Shown here one piece after another: positions 16,466-25,393 of a DNA stretch of 54,532 bases (the first letter of the stretch is position 1; every line of letters begins with the position of its first letter). The notes beneath the pieces were generated by a model that did not search any database, was not told the DNA's origin, and saw only the letters and a program-made list of their open reading frames with translations. Source of the DNA: Bacillus sp. Xin1 (lineage in GTDB: Bacteria; Bacillota; Bacilli; Bacillales; Bacillaceae_G). Made by a program: the position numbers and the translations under genes. The stretch covers positions 1-54,532 of the forward strand of contig NZ_JABUAE010000032.1 of NCBI RefSeq assembly GCF_013314535.1, written 5' to 3'.

Positions 16466-17656
16466 ATGATTCAAACAAAAGATATTATCGAACTAACAGA
16501 CATATACGGTGCAAATAACTATCATCCACTTCCAATCGTTATTTCTAAAGCGGAAGGTGTTTGGGTAGAAGATCCTGAAGGAAATCGCTATATGGACTTA
16601 CTTAGTGCATACTCTGCGGTAAACCAAGGGCATCGTCATCCGAAAATTATTAATGCGTTAATCGAACAAGCTAATCGTGTTACGTTAACTTCCCGTGCTT
16701 TCCATAGTGATCAATTAGGTCCTTGGTACGAAAAAGTAGCGAAACTAACACATAAAGATATGGTACTTCCAATGAATACAGGTGCGGAAGCTGTTGAAAC
16801 CGCAATCAAAACAGCACGCCGCTGGGCATATGATGTGAAAAAGGTTGAAGCAAACAGAGCTGAAATTATCGTTTGTGAAGATAACTTCCACGGTCGTACA
16901 ATGGGTGCTGTTTCTATGTCATCTAATGAAGAATACAAGCGCGGCTTTGGCCCAATGCTTCCTGGCATTGTTGTAATTCCTTACGGTGATTTAGAAGCGT
17001 TAAAAGCTGCAATTACGCCTAATACAGCTGCATTTATTTTAGAGCCAATTCAAGGTGAAGCTGGCATTAACATTCCACCAGCTGGGTTCTTAAAACAAGC
17101 ATACGATATCTGTAAAAAAGAAAATGTATTATTTGTAGCTGATGAAATCCAAACTGGTTTAGGCCGTACTGGTAAATTATTTGCATGTGATTGGGATAAC
17201 GTAATTCCTGACATGTACATACTTGGTAAAGCACTTGGCGGCGGTGTATTCCCAATCTCTTGCGTTGCTGCAAACAGCGACATTTTAGGCGTGTTCGAGC
17301 CAGGTTCTCACGGTTCTACATTCGGTGGTAATCCACTTGCATGTGCTGTTTCGATCGCAGCTCTTGATGTATTACTAGACGAGAAATTAACAGAGCGTTC
17401 TCTTCAATTAGGAGAAAAATTAGTAGGACAATTAAAAGAAATTGATAATCCGATGATTACAGAAATCCGCGGCAGAGGATTATTTATCGGAATCGAATTG
17501 AACGAGCCTGCTCGTCCATACTGCGAAAAATTAAAAGAATCAGGTTTATTATGTAAAGAAACACATGAGAATGTAATCCGCATTGCTCCACCTCTTGTAA
17601 TCTCTGAAGAAGATTTAGAGTGGGCGTTCCAAAAGATTAAAGCGGTATTATCTTAA
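16466..17656 (+). CDS. rocD: Ornithine aminotransferase
   Basis: A PLP enzyme of arginine and ornithine breakdown that moves the delta-amino group of ornithine to 2-oxoglutarate, giving glutamate semialdehyde. The 396 residues show the class III aminotransferase pattern: [16 protein letters not shown] for cofactor phosphate binding, [23 protein letters not shown] with the aspartate that contacts the pyridine nitrogen, and the Schiff-base lysine in [12 protein letters not shown]. The ATG follows AAAGGGGG. A single-gene unit is likely because a terminator lies at 17660-17691. B. subtilis rocD belongs to an arginine catabolic operon; here the gene stands alone within the yis block. Confidence 0.95.
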   Translation: MIQTKDIIELTDIYGANNYHPLPIVISKAEGVWVEDPEGNRYMDLLSAYSAVNQGHRHPKIINALIEQANRVTLTSRAFHSDQLGPWYEKVAKLTHKDMVLPMNTGAEAVETAIKTARRWAYDVKKVEANRAEIIVCEDNFHGRTMGAVSMSSNEEYKRGFGPMLPGIVVIPYGDLEALKAAITPNTAAFILEPIQGEAGINIPPAGFLKQAYDICKKENVLFVADEIQTGLGRTGKLFACDWDNVIPDMYILGKALGGGVFPISCVAANSDILGVFEPGSHGSTFGGNPLACAVSIAALDVLLDEKLTERSLQLGEKLVGQLKEIDNPMITEIRGRGLFIGIELNEPARPYCEKLKESGLLCKETHENVIRIAPPLVISEEDLEWAFQKIKAVLS

Positions 17657-17659
17657 TAT

Positions 17660-17691
17660 AAACAAGCTGCCTTTTACGAGGCAGCTTGTTT
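17660..17691. terminator. Hairpin terminator between rocD and the convergent HXXEE gene
   Basis: AAACAAGCTGCC pairs with GGCAGCTTGTTT; it starts 3 bp after rocD and ends 1 bp before the opposite gene's stop, so it probably serves both. Confidence 0.9.
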
Positions 17692-17692
17692 G

Positions 17693-18196
17693 TTATGAAA
17701 CAATCATTTTTGTAAAGAGCAATATACCGGCAATAACCGGAAATAGAAGCAATACACCTACTACGCAGGAAGCAATCACATGTTTCAATTTCCACCAATC
17801 ACTTCTTATCCCTTCCCGAAACCAAAATAATGAAAAAGGTATAATCAGTACCAATGCTGTTACCAATCCTGGAACGTATCTTTCTGTTACAATCGCCCCG
17901 CCTACATGAAACCACCCATTCATAAAAATCATCGCCTGTGTAACAAGTAATATATACAGTGTGACTTTCTTTTTTAATATAGTATGAATACATACAAGTA
18001 GAAAAACAATAGTTGTCAATATACATAACGCAATGAAAAAATATTGTTTTTGTCCCGCATTCTCTTCCATAGGAATCGGTTGTAAATATTTCATTTCAGG
18101 AAAGAAATAATATTCCTCAGCATTATGAAATACAAATAATATAGGGATGAGCCAAATGGAGAAACTACTATTTAACTTCGCTTTGAAGTGTTCCAA
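17693..18196 (-). CDS. HXXEE-type membrane protein
   Basis: A 167-residue protein with about five hydrophobic segments. Near the N-terminus HNAEEY fits the HxxEE signature of a small membrane protein family of unknown function, and a second histidine lies in NGWFHVGGAI. These residues could form a metal or catalytic site inside the membrane, but that is inference. Its start overlaps the last 29 bp of the upstream fumarylacetoacetase-family gene, so the two are probably translated together. Confidence 0.7.
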   Translation of the reverse strand: MEHFKAKLNSSFSIWLIPILFVFHNAEEYYFFPEMKYLQPIPMEENAGQKQYFFIALCILTTIVFLLVCIHTILKKKVTLYILLVTQAMIFMNGWFHVGGAIVTERYVPGLVTALVLIIPFSLFWFREGIRSDWWKLKHVIASCVVGVLLLFPVIAGILLFTKMIVS

Positions 18197-19076
18197 TACG
18201 TTGTACCGTAATTATTACCTCATCACCAGCATGTAAAAACTTTGGCGGAGTAAATCCTTTTCCAACTCCAGCTGGTGTTCCAGTCGCAATTATGTCCCCA
18301 GGCTCTAACGTCATCCCTTTACTTACAATCGAAATAATATCTTCTATTGTAAACATCATATTTGCAGTATTTGAATTTTGACGAACTTCCCCATTCACTT
18401 TTGTTTCAATGTTTAATTCGTTTGGATTTTCAATTCCCGCCTTATGAACTAAATATGGACCCATTGGACAAAATGTATCAAAACTTTTTCCTAAGAAAAA
18501 TTGTTTATGTTTTCTTTGAATATCTCGAGCCGTTACGTCATTTACAATTGTATAGCCGAAAACATATTCAAGCGCCTTCTCTTTCGTAATTTGTTTTCCA
18601 CGTTTTCCAATTACAATTGCAAGTTCGCCTTCATAATCTAGTTCATTCGTTGCATGCGGATGACTGTGAATTTTCTCCCCATTTCCAATAACCGTCGTTG
18701 GAGCCTTTGTAAAAATCATGATATCTTTCGGAACGGATTCCTCCCCGCCCATCTCTATCGCATGGTCACGGTAGTTTTTTCCGACGCAAAGAATATTCTT
18801 TCTTGGCCTTGGAATAGGTGCTAATATTTTAATGTCTTGTAGAGGATAATATGCTGTTGTTTCATTCTCTTTTGCCCAGTTTACAATTTCTTTTGCCTTT
18901 TCAATAAAGGCACTTCCTTGCTCGATACACTCTAACATTGTAATAGGAACGGTAATCTTTTCGCCTTTTTGCCTTTGTGCCTCTCTCAAATGCAGCACCT
19001 TTTCTTCGTGCTCATCCACAATACCAACAAATACTTTCTCTTCCTTCTTCACCGTCACAAATCGCACGTTTTCCAC
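18168..19076 (-). CDS. yisK: Fumarylacetoacetate hydrolase family protein (YisK-like)
   Basis: A 302-residue cytoplasmic protein with the FAH fold. Metal-binding acids appear in DYEGELAIVIGK, the following NDVTARD motif is typical, and LGKSFDTFCPMGPY completes the active site. Members hydrolyse or decarboxylate 2-oxo acids; B. subtilis YisK has been linked to oxaloacetate decarboxylation and to cell-shape control, so a broader role is possible. Position between yisL and yisI supports the YisK assignment. The ATG follows GGATGGAG. It is co-linear and overlapping with the downstream HXXEE gene. Confidence 0.85.
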   Translation of the reverse strand: MENVRFVTVKKEEKVFVGIVDEHEEKVLHLREAQRQKGEKITVPITMLECIEQGSAFIEKAKEIVNWAKENETTAYYPLQDIKILAPIPRPRKNILCVGKNYRDHAIEMGGEESVPKDIMIFTKAPTTVIGNGEKIHSHPHATNELDYEGELAIVIGKRGKQITKEKALEYVFGYTIVNDVTARDIQRKHKQFFLGKSFDTFCPMGPYLVHKAGIENPNELNIETKVNGEVRQNSNTANMMFTIEDIISIVSKGMTLEPGDIIATGTPAGVGKGFTPPKFLHAGDEVIITVQRIGTLQSEVK

Positions 19077-19308
19077 TCTCCATCCTAAAACTCATACACT
19101 GTAATTGTATTCGTATTCCATCAAAAAAAACCTGCCAATCCATTTTAATTTTTACAAAATTCTTTATTTTTTACAACACAAAATACTATTTTGGAATAAA
19201 ATGTAGAATTTTTACTTTTTTTATCGAATGTATTTCTTTTTTATGGAATTTTTGTATAATATGTACTACATATATACTTAAAAATTTTAAAGAGATGGAG
19301 CCGATTCT

Positions 19309-19488
19309 ATGTTTGAGCAAGCGATTGAAAAAAAACGTGAAAAAATGATGTATTTTGCTGAACGCTATGGAATAACTTCTCAAAAAACAGTGAATTGTAG
19401 CCAAGAACTGGACAGGCTCTTGAATGTTGTTTGGCTTTTGCAAGGAGATTTCGTCCAAACTTATACAATAGACGAACACACACAATGA
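19309..19488 (+). CDS. yisI: Spo0E-like aspartyl-phosphate phosphatase (YisI-like)
   Basis: A 59-residue gene, easily missed because of its size. The protein is MFEQAIEKKREKM... and contains the family signature SQELDRLLN. Spo0E-type proteins dephosphorylate Spo0A-P (or similar response regulators) and delay sporulation; they are small two-helix hairpins. The ATG at 19309 has GGAG upstream, and a TATAAT lies at 19255-19260. In B. subtilis yisI has the same position ahead of the gerP operon. A hairpin terminator overlaps its last codons (19476-19502), separating it from gerPA. Confidence 0.85.
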   Translation: MFEQAIEKKREKMMYFAERYGITSQKTVNCSQELDRLLNVVWLLQGDFVQTYTIDEHTQ

Positions 19489-19502
19489 AGTGTGTGTCTT
19501 TT
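19476..19502 (+). terminator. Terminator overlapping the end of the Spo0E-like gene
   Basis: ACACACAC (19476-19483) pairs with GTGTGTGT (19490-19497), followed by CTTTTATTTTA. The first arm lies inside the coding sequence and the stop codon is in the loop. Confidence 0.7.
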
Positions 19503-19516
19503 ATTTTAAAAAATAC

Positions 19517-19544
19517 ACATTTTAATAAAAACGCCCATACAATA
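19517..19544 (+). promoter_or_regulatory. SigK-type promoter of the gerP operon
   Basis: CATACAATA (19536-19544) fits the sigma-K -10 consensus CATANNNTA, with an AC at 19517-19518, 17 bp upstream, as the -35. It lies 65 bp ahead of gerPA. The gerP operon is known to be transcribed in the mother cell late in sporulation, which agrees. Confidence 0.7.
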
Positions 19545-19609
19545 ATAGAAAAGAATATTTATCGTTCCTTTAACAGCATTAAAAATTTCATTTATGAAAG
19601 GTGTTTGCT

Positions 19610-19831
19610 ATGCCAGCAATGGTTGGACATATTCATATCGTTAATATTGGATCAAGTGGGGTTTTTCATATTGGAGATGTATTTGCAATTAGGCCGATTA
19701 GTTACTCTCGTGCTTTTGCAGGAGCTGGTTCTTTTAATGTAGGTGAAAACGTTTCGGTATACAATTATCAAAATACGACGACAGTCAATGATACTGACTT
19801 CATCGATCAAGCTATCATTGGATCAACTTAA
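19610..19831 (+). CDS. gerPA: Spore germination protein GerPA
   Basis: First gene of the gerP operon, whose products are needed for small germinants to pass the spore coat. The 73-residue protein has the family pattern VGHIHIVNIGSSGVFHIGD and resembles gerPF, whose product shares the internal GxGSFNVG/GSGASNVG-type motif. I chose the ATG at 19610 with AAGGTG 6 nt upstream rather than the upstream in-frame ATG. gerPB follows 16 bp downstream. Confidence 0.95.
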   Translation: MPAMVGHIHIVNIGSSGVFHIGDVFAIRPISYSRAFAGAGSFNVGENVSVYNYQNTTTVNDTDFIDQAIIGST

Positions 19832-19847
19832 AGGAGGGGAATGATGA

Positions 19848-20039
19848 GTGAACTTTTATGTACAGCAAAGTATTATCATTAACAATATCAAAATTGACAG
19901 TATTACAACATCTTCCGTTTTTCAAATTGGAAGTGCTGGTAGCATTAAATCCTTATCTAAATTTTCCAATACCGGTGGATTTACAGAACCACTTCGCCCC
20001 TTAACAGCCAAAGGACAAATTATTTCTATTAAACCATAA
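19848..20039 (+). CDS. gerPB: Spore germination protein GerPB
   Basis: 63 residues; GTG start at 19848 after AAGGAGGGG. Two ATGs just upstream (19841, 19844) are out of frame and would give another, short reading. The protein shares the SSVFQIGSAGSI-type motif with GerPD and GerPE. Mother-cell expression and a coat-permeability role are inferred from the operon. Confidence 0.92.
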   Translation: MNFYVQQSIIINNIKIDSITTSSVFQIGSAGSIKSLSKFSNTGGFTEPLRPLTAKGQIISIKP

Positions 20040-20119
20040 TAAGTTCTTCTTAAGCCGCTTTTATCATAAATATATATAGCAAGTATACACCCTCCCTATT
20101 GAAAAGGAGGTTTCACATA

Positions 20120-20734
20120 GTGAATCAAGATATATACATTTATCTACAACAATTTCAACAAGTTCTTCAAAAGCAGCAAGAAGCAATCTGTGCATTAGAG
20201 GCGCAAGTACGGACATTAACAGCAGAGCTTGATGAACTAAAAAGCCGTCCCTCCTCTTCTATAGGAAAAGTAGAATATAAATTCGATCAACTAAAAGTGG
20301 AAAACTTAAATGGCACATTAAATATCGGCTTAAACCCATTCGCTACGACAGATCAACAAATTGAAGATTTTCAAGTAGATACCGAAACATTAAAAGTAAA
20401 TCCAGAAACACAAACAAACCCCGATTTTTATCAAGATATTATTCAAGAGATGCATCGCTATTTGGATGAAGAAGCCTATAGCAGAATTCTTCATTTTGAA
20501 CATGAAGAGCGAACACCACTTGATGATATGTACCGACAAATGATGATTGACGATATAAAAAAACAAATGGAACATCGCCTTCCTTATTACTTATCACAAG
20601 TACAGCCATATGAGGACATTACATCAAATCCAGAGTATATGAAGAGTGTAATTATTCAAGCTATGAAACAAGATATCGATAAAGCATTCCTTTCTTTTAT
20701 TCAACACATTCCTAGCAATTTCCGAAAGGAGTAA
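20120..20734 (+). CDS. gerPC: Spore germination protein GerPC
   Basis: 204 residues, the largest GerP protein. The N-terminal third is a coiled coil rich in Q, E and K (YIYLQQFQQVLQKQQEAICA), and the C-terminus is a charged helical region. I chose the GTG at 20120, 9 nt after AAAGGAGG; the TTG at 20099 overlaps that ribosome site and cannot be the start. It is followed 6 bp later by gerPD. In the B. cereus group GerPC is needed for normal germinant access. Confidence 0.93.
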   Translation: MNQDIYIYLQQFQQVLQKQQEAICALEAQVRTLTAELDELKSRPSSSIGKVEYKFDQLKVENLNGTLNIGLNPFATTDQQIEDFQVDTETLKVNPETQTNPDFYQDIIQEMHRYLDEEAYSRILHFEHEERTPLDDMYRQMMIDDIKKQMEHRLPYYLSQVQPYEDITSNPEYMKSVIIQAMKQDIDKAFLSFIQHIPSNFRKE

Positions 20735-20740
20735 ATACGC

Positions 20741-20935
20741 ATGAACTTTACTGTTGTCAATTGTGAACTAAAGGTTGGGCAGATCAAAATGAACGGGGTT
20801 TCTTCATCTGCCCTTTTTTTAATTGGTGATGCGAACCTTTTAATTCTCTCTTCTATTCTCGATACACCTTTCGAATCCCTTACTGAAGGTCCATTTGTAC
20901 CTCTCGTAACGGATGTGCCTACTACTCCAAGTTAA
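20741..20935 (+). CDS. gerPD: Spore germination protein GerPD
   Basis: 64 residues; ATG after AAAGGAG, which lies within the end of gerPC. It shares the SSSALFLIGDANLL motif type with GerPB and GerPE. Tight spacing (6 bp from gerPC, 12 bp to gerPE) shows one transcript. Confidence 0.92.
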   Translation: MNFTVVNCELKVGQIKMNGVSSSALFLIGDANLLILSSILDTPFESLTEGPFVPLVTDVPTTPS

Positions 20936-20947
20936 GGAGGTCTCTTC

Positions 20948-21334
20948 ATGCTTCAACACATTTCAGTTGTTCATCGGACAAATATTATCTCTTTAGGGAA
21001 TTCTGGAACTTTTCAAATTGGCGATGCAAATCAGATGGAATTAAAAAGCCGAGCTCTTGTTGTACAACGTGAATTTCCTTACTATTTAAAGGATGAAGGA
21101 AAATTAGAAGCTTTTAAAATCTTTACAGACGATGAAATCACAATCCCTACCCGTTCAACGGATGTCAAAATGAATATTATAAATGAATGTCCCTTTATTG
21201 AAGTAGGTGATGTTACAGTTCGTACCTTATTAAATTCCGCATGCTTTCAAATTGGATCAGTTGACTACGGATTTAACAATTCACGCATTCACCAAATCCG
21301 CCAATATATTACAGATGAACCTTTCAACGAATAA
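20948..21334 (+). CDS. gerPE: Spore germination protein GerPE
   Basis: 128 residues. It carries two related repeats, GNSGTFQIGDA and LNSACFQIGSVDYG, as if built from two GerPB/GerPD-like units. The ATG follows AAGGAGG. Fifth gene of the operon. Confidence 0.93.
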   Translation: MLQHISVVHRTNIISLGNSGTFQIGDANQMELKSRALVVQREFPYYLKDEGKLEAFKIFTDDEITIPTRSTDVKMNIINECPFIEVGDVTVRTLLNSACFQIGSVDYGFNNSRIHQIRQYITDEPFNE

Positions 21335-21379
21335 ATCATATAGTAAAGTTAAAGAAAAGTGCTTAGGTAGGTGAATAAC

Positions 21380-21595
21380 ATGCCCTCTGTCGTCGGGAAC
21401 CTCGTTGTTCAAAATAGTAATGGCTCTTTTAACTTAGGTGACTTCTATAATGTCTCTCCTAAAGAAAATACAAAGGCGTATAACGGTTCAGGAGCATCAA
21501 ATGTTGGTTTTGTTGTTAACACGTTTAACGGTGTCAGTGCAACGAATACATTCGATTCAGATGTTGCGGATCAAAATCAAGTGGGGACAGCATAA
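21380..21595 (+). CDS. gerPF: Spore germination protein GerPF
   Basis: 71 residues, clearly related to GerPA (VVGNLVVQNSNGSFNLGD and GSGASNVGFVVN). The start at 21380 follows AGGTAGGTG; an in-frame GTG 9 bp upstream overlaps that site. Last gene of the operon, closed by a strong terminator. Confidence 0.93.
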   Translation: MPSVVGNLVVQNSNGSFNLGDFYNVSPKENTKAYNGSGASNVGFVVNTFNGVSATNTFDSDVADQNQVGTA

Positions 21596-21626
21596 AAAAG
21601 TAGGAGGAAATCCCTCCTACTTTTTT
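21594..21626. terminator. Terminator between gerPF and addA
   Basis: AAAAAAGTAGGAGG pairs with CCTCCTACTTTTTT. It starts at the gerPF stop codon and lies 33 bp beyond the stop of the convergent addA gene, so it probably serves both. Confidence 0.9.
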
Positions 21627-21658
21627 CATTCCGCTTTCAAATCTATAGTATTCCACGC

Positions 21659-24600
21659 TCACTTTTCATCTTCTACACGCAGTATGTGATTTCCGTCAAA
21701 GAAGTATAGATACTTTTCTTTTATCGGACAATGCAAACTCTTCTCTAAAGCTTTTGCATACAATGAAAGCTGCACTTTATACCGATCTTCTAAAATAGGT
21801 CTTGCTTGATCATATCCACCTGGGAAACGTCCTTCAATTGTATCTGTTTTAAAGTCAATTAATACAATGCCGTCTTCCTCTTCTATCATACAATCAATAA
21901 CCCCTTGGACAAGTACAGATTCTTTGCTCTGCCCTTGCCAATCTTGATACGCTTCTTGTGCTGAAAGCATCATCGTAAATGGTACTTCACGTTCTACGTT
22001 CTTCGCAGCTAGCACACGCTTACCAAGATCTGTATCAAAAAAGGCTACAATGCGATCAATCGGAATTTCTTCTGCTTGCTCAAATGTTAGTAATTCTTTA
22101 TTTACCATTTCTGCAATTTGTTCTTTAATGATTTCTGGTGTAATCGATTTTTGTAAATTAATATGCTGCATAACGGCGTGGACAGCTGTTCCTCGTTCGG
22201 CATAGGTTAATCCCTTTTTCTCCATAAAACGCGGACGTGTTTTGATAGGAGCACGAAGTTTTTTAATAAAGGTATGATCACTTCCATCTTCCGATTGATA
22301 ATTCCGCTTTATCTCCGTAACAGACTGCTTCGCCCGATGTGCTGTTGCACCTTCATGCGCATACCCCCATGTTAAACGAGCATACACTTCTTCTTTTCGT
22401 TCGCTTTCTAGCGGAACCGCTCTTTTCTCACGAAGTGCCTCTAACAATTCTTGTTTTTCTTCTTGTACTGGCTCAGGGGCAAGTAAAGTGTTACCGTCAA
22501 CGACTTCTACTTTCCAGCTCGCATCGTACTCATAAATTTCATTTGGTATATTTCCTTGTCCAAGTTCAAGGAGCATTTCACTATCACGATGTCTATATAG
22601 TGACGGCGTGATCCAATCTAAGTAACAAGATGCTCCCGCACGAACATAATCCGGCAGTAACCAATCGGTATGTTCCCTTGCATCAAGCCACTTTTCCATT
22701 TCTTTTTCTTTATCTTTCACCGTACCAATTAAAATCAATTTTTCTTTCGCACGCGTTAAAGCAACATATAGTACACGCATCTCTTCCGCAATCAGTTCCA
22801 TCTTCATTTTACGTTTAATCGCTAATTGTGATAACGTCGTATATTTAATTCGTTTACGAGGATCAATAAATTGTGATCCAAAACCGAAATCTTTGTGTAG
22901 TAAGAATCGTTTCATTAAATCTTGTGTATTAAAACGGCGCCCAAGCCCCGCTACAAATACTACCGGGAACTCGAGTCCCTTACTTTTATGAATCGTCATA
23001 ATTCGAACAACATCTTCTTGTTCACCGAGTGCTCTCGCTGTTCCCATATCATCCCCGCGCTCTAAAATACGCTCAATAAAACGAAGGAAACGGAATAAAC
23101 CACGGAAAGATGTTGCTTCATACTGCCTTGCTCTGTCGTATAATACACGTAAGTTAGCTTGGCGTTGTTTTCCTGCCGGAAGACCACCAACAAAATCATA
23201 ATAACCTGTCTCACGATATACTTTCCAAATTAAATCAGAAAGTGACTGCTGACGCGCAAATTCACGCCATCCTTGTAAGAGGTTATAGAACCATTGTAGT
23301 TTCCCGTGTAATTCTACCTCTCCCTCAAGCGGTGCTCCTCGTAAGAAGGAACGCAGCACTTCATAAAACGAACCTTTCTTTTCATGAGCACGGAGCATCG
23401 CAAGCTCCTCATCGTTTAATCCAACAATTGGGGAACGAAGGACAGCCGCAAGCGGAATATCTTGCATCGGATTATCAATTACGCGAAATACATTCATCAT
23501 GACAGTCACTTCAGTTGCTTCAAAATAACCTGTCGCAAGCTCAGCGTAAACAGGAATACCTTGCAATTTTAACTCTTCCATAATTTGAGGAGCCCACGGC
23601 ATCGAACGAAGTAAAATGACAAAATCACGATATTTTACCGGGCGCATGCTATCTGTTTTACGATCGTATACTTCATACCCTGAATCCACCATCGCTTTAA
23701 TTCTTTGTGCCATTAAACGTGCTTCCAGCTGTGCTTTTTCTACTTCGACACCGTCTTCTCCCTCTGCCGATTCTTCGCCCTCAGACTGATGAATACATAA
23801 CAGCTCAGCTGCTACATCTTCTCCTTCTGGATAACTCGCACCAAGCTTTAGTTCCGCATCGGCATCGTAATCAATTTCTCCGACCGTTTCGCCCATAATT
23901 TGTTTAAAAATAAAGTTCGTACCCACTAGCACTTCATGACGACTACGGAAGTTTTTCGCTAGATCAATTTTCATCCCGCCGTCTATTCCTTCAGGCGTAA
24001 ATCGTTTATACTTCCCTAAAAACAAGCCAGGTTCTGCTAATCGGAAGCGATATATTGACTGTTTCACATCACCAACCATAAACAGATTACCTTCTTGCTC
24101 AGAGTCTTTCGTTACAAACTTAATAATCGACTCCTGTACAAAGTTTGTATCTTGATATTCATCGACAAGTACTTCGGCAAATTTATTGCGATATTGCATT
24201 GCAACTGGTGATGGACGCAGTTCGCCATCTTCCGTACGTTCACTTAAAATTTGTAAGCAAAAATGCTCTAAATCTGTGAAATCAACCATTCCTTTATCAC
24301 GCTTGATCGTTTGGAATCGCTCCGTAAATACTTTTACAATTTGAACAAGCTTTTCTAGTACAGGATGCATTTCCTTAAAATCACGTAAAAAGCTTTCTGG
24401 TTTCCGGCTAAATAACTCTTCTTGTAGTTTCTTCACTTCATCTTTTGCTTTATTTCGAAGTGAATCTACTTGTTTGACAATCTCTTCATTGTAGTCACTC
24501 TTCTTAATGCGCTTTAACGTTTGCCACGAAACATTTTGCATCTCTTCATATACACTTGTCCAAGACTGATGAGCTGCACTAGATAGCGTTCCAAGTAAAA

Positions 24601-25393
24601 CAAGATCTGCCTGTAACGTTTCAACACGTGGTGCTGGCCCATCTGGAAGCATCGCAAGTTCAATTGCTTTTTGAACATGCTTTTCAGCAGTTTCCAGCTG
24701 AAACTTCACATCTTCTAGTAAGTAAGACGCATATGTTAAATCCTCAATTGATTTTCCTTCCACAACATACGCTTCAACAAGTTTATCCAGCCACTTCTCT
24801 GGGTCTGGATGCGCTCTTGATTCTGTATGAAGCGCTAAAATCATGCGCTGCAAATCATCATCACTTCGGTCACTCGTATAGCGATCAACGAGTTCAAAGA
24901 ATATATCATTTCCCTCGGTGCCATATTCCTCTTCTAGTATGTCATCTAATACTTCTTCTTTTAATAATTCATTTTCTGTCTGGTTGGCAATGCGAAAACG
25001 CGGATCAACGTCGAGCATATAATAATACGTTCGAATGACTTGTAAGCAGAACGAGTGAATCGTTGAAATCGACGCTTTATTTAATAAACTAAGCTGCTTA
25101 CGAATATGCTCTGACCCAGGCTCATCGATTAATACTTTTTCTAACGCTTCGCCAATTCTGTTCTTCATCTCTTGCGCTGCTGCATTTGTAAACGTTACGA
25201 CAAGCAGACGGTCTACATCTACTGGATTCTCGGCATTAATAATTTTGCGAATAATTCTTTCTACAAGTACAGCTGTCTTTCCCGATCCTGCTGCTGCCGC
25301 GACTAAAATATCACGGCCATCTCTGACAACTGCTTTCCATTGATCATCCGTCCATTGACTACCTTCAGGCTTTTGTGGCCAGTTCTCTATCAT
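21659..25393 (-). CDS. addA: ATP-dependent helicase/nuclease subunit A
   Basis: AddA with AddB forms the Gram-positive counterpart of RecBCD, which unwinds and trims double-strand ends and loads RecA after Chi. At 1,244 residues it has normal length. The UvrD-type Walker A is at 32-40 (AAAAGSGKT), the DEYQDTN Walker B follows in the first helicase half, and near the C-terminus the nuclease motif [12 protein letters not shown] is intact. The start overlaps the addB stop by 4 bp (ATGA), indicating translational coupling. In B. subtilis addBA is followed by sbcDC; here gerP lies next instead, on the other strand. Confidence 0.97.
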   Translation of the reverse strand: MIENWPQKPEGSQWTDDQWKAVVRDGRDILVAAAAGSGKTAVLVERIIRKIINAENPVDVDRLLVVTFTNAAAQEMKNRIGEALEKVLIDEPGSEHIRKQLSLLNKASISTIHSFCLQVIRTYYYMLDVDPRFRIANQTENELLKEEVLDDILEEEYGTEGNDIFFELVDRYTSDRSDDDLQRMILALHTESRAHPDPEKWLDKLVEAYVVEGKSIEDLTYASYLLEDVKFQLETAEKHVQKAIELAMLPDGPAPRVETLQADLVLLGTLSSAAHQSWTSVYEEMQNVSWQTLKRIKKSDYNEEIVKQVDSLRNKAKDEVKKLQEELFSRKPESFLRDFKEMHPVLEKLVQIVKVFTERFQTIKRDKGMVDFTDLEHFCLQILSERTEDGELRPSPVAMQYRNKFAEVLVDEYQDTNFVQESIIKFVTKDSEQEGNLFMVGDVKQSIYRFRLAEPGLFLGKYKRFTPEGIDGGMKIDLAKNFRSRHEVLVGTNFIFKQIMGETVGEIDYDADAELKLGASYPEGEDVAAELLCIHQSEGEESAEGEDGVEVEKAQLEARLMAQRIKAMVDSGYEVYDRKTDSMRPVKYRDFVILLRSMPWAPQIMEELKLQGIPVYAELATGYFEATEVTVMMNVFRVIDNPMQDIPLAAVLRSPIVGLNDEELAMLRAHEKKGSFYEVLRSFLRGAPLEGEVELHGKLQWFYNLLQGWREFARQQSLSDLIWKVYRETGYYDFVGGLPAGKQRQANLRVLYDRARQYEATSFRGLFRFLRFIERILERGDDMGTARALGEQEDVVRIMTIHKSKGLEFPVVFVAGLGRRFNTQDLMKRFLLHKDFGFGSQFIDPRKRIKYTTLSQLAIKRKMKMELIAEEMRVLYVALTRAKEKLILIGTVKDKEKEMEKWLDAREHTDWLLPDYVRAGASCYLDWITPSLYRHRDSEMLLELGQGNIPNEIYEYDASWKVEVVDGNTLLAPEPVQEEKQELLEALREKRAVPLESERKEEVYARLTWGYAHEGATAHRAKQSVTEIKRNYQSEDGSDHTFIKKLRAPIKTRPRFMEKKGLTYAERGTAVHAVMQHINLQKSITPEIIKEQIAEMVNKELLTFEQAEEIPIDRIVAFFDTDLGKRVLAAKNVEREVPFTMMLSAQEAYQDWQGQSKESVLVQGVIDCMIEEEDGIVLIDFKTDTIEGRFPGGYDQARPILEDRYKVQLSLYAKALEKSLHCPIKEKYLYFFDGNHILRVEDEK

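Noticed and set aside
22339-25038. Plus-strand ORFs of 60-136 codons inside addA
   Set aside because: Antisense to an intact, well-conserved helicase gene; no ribosome sites or motifs.
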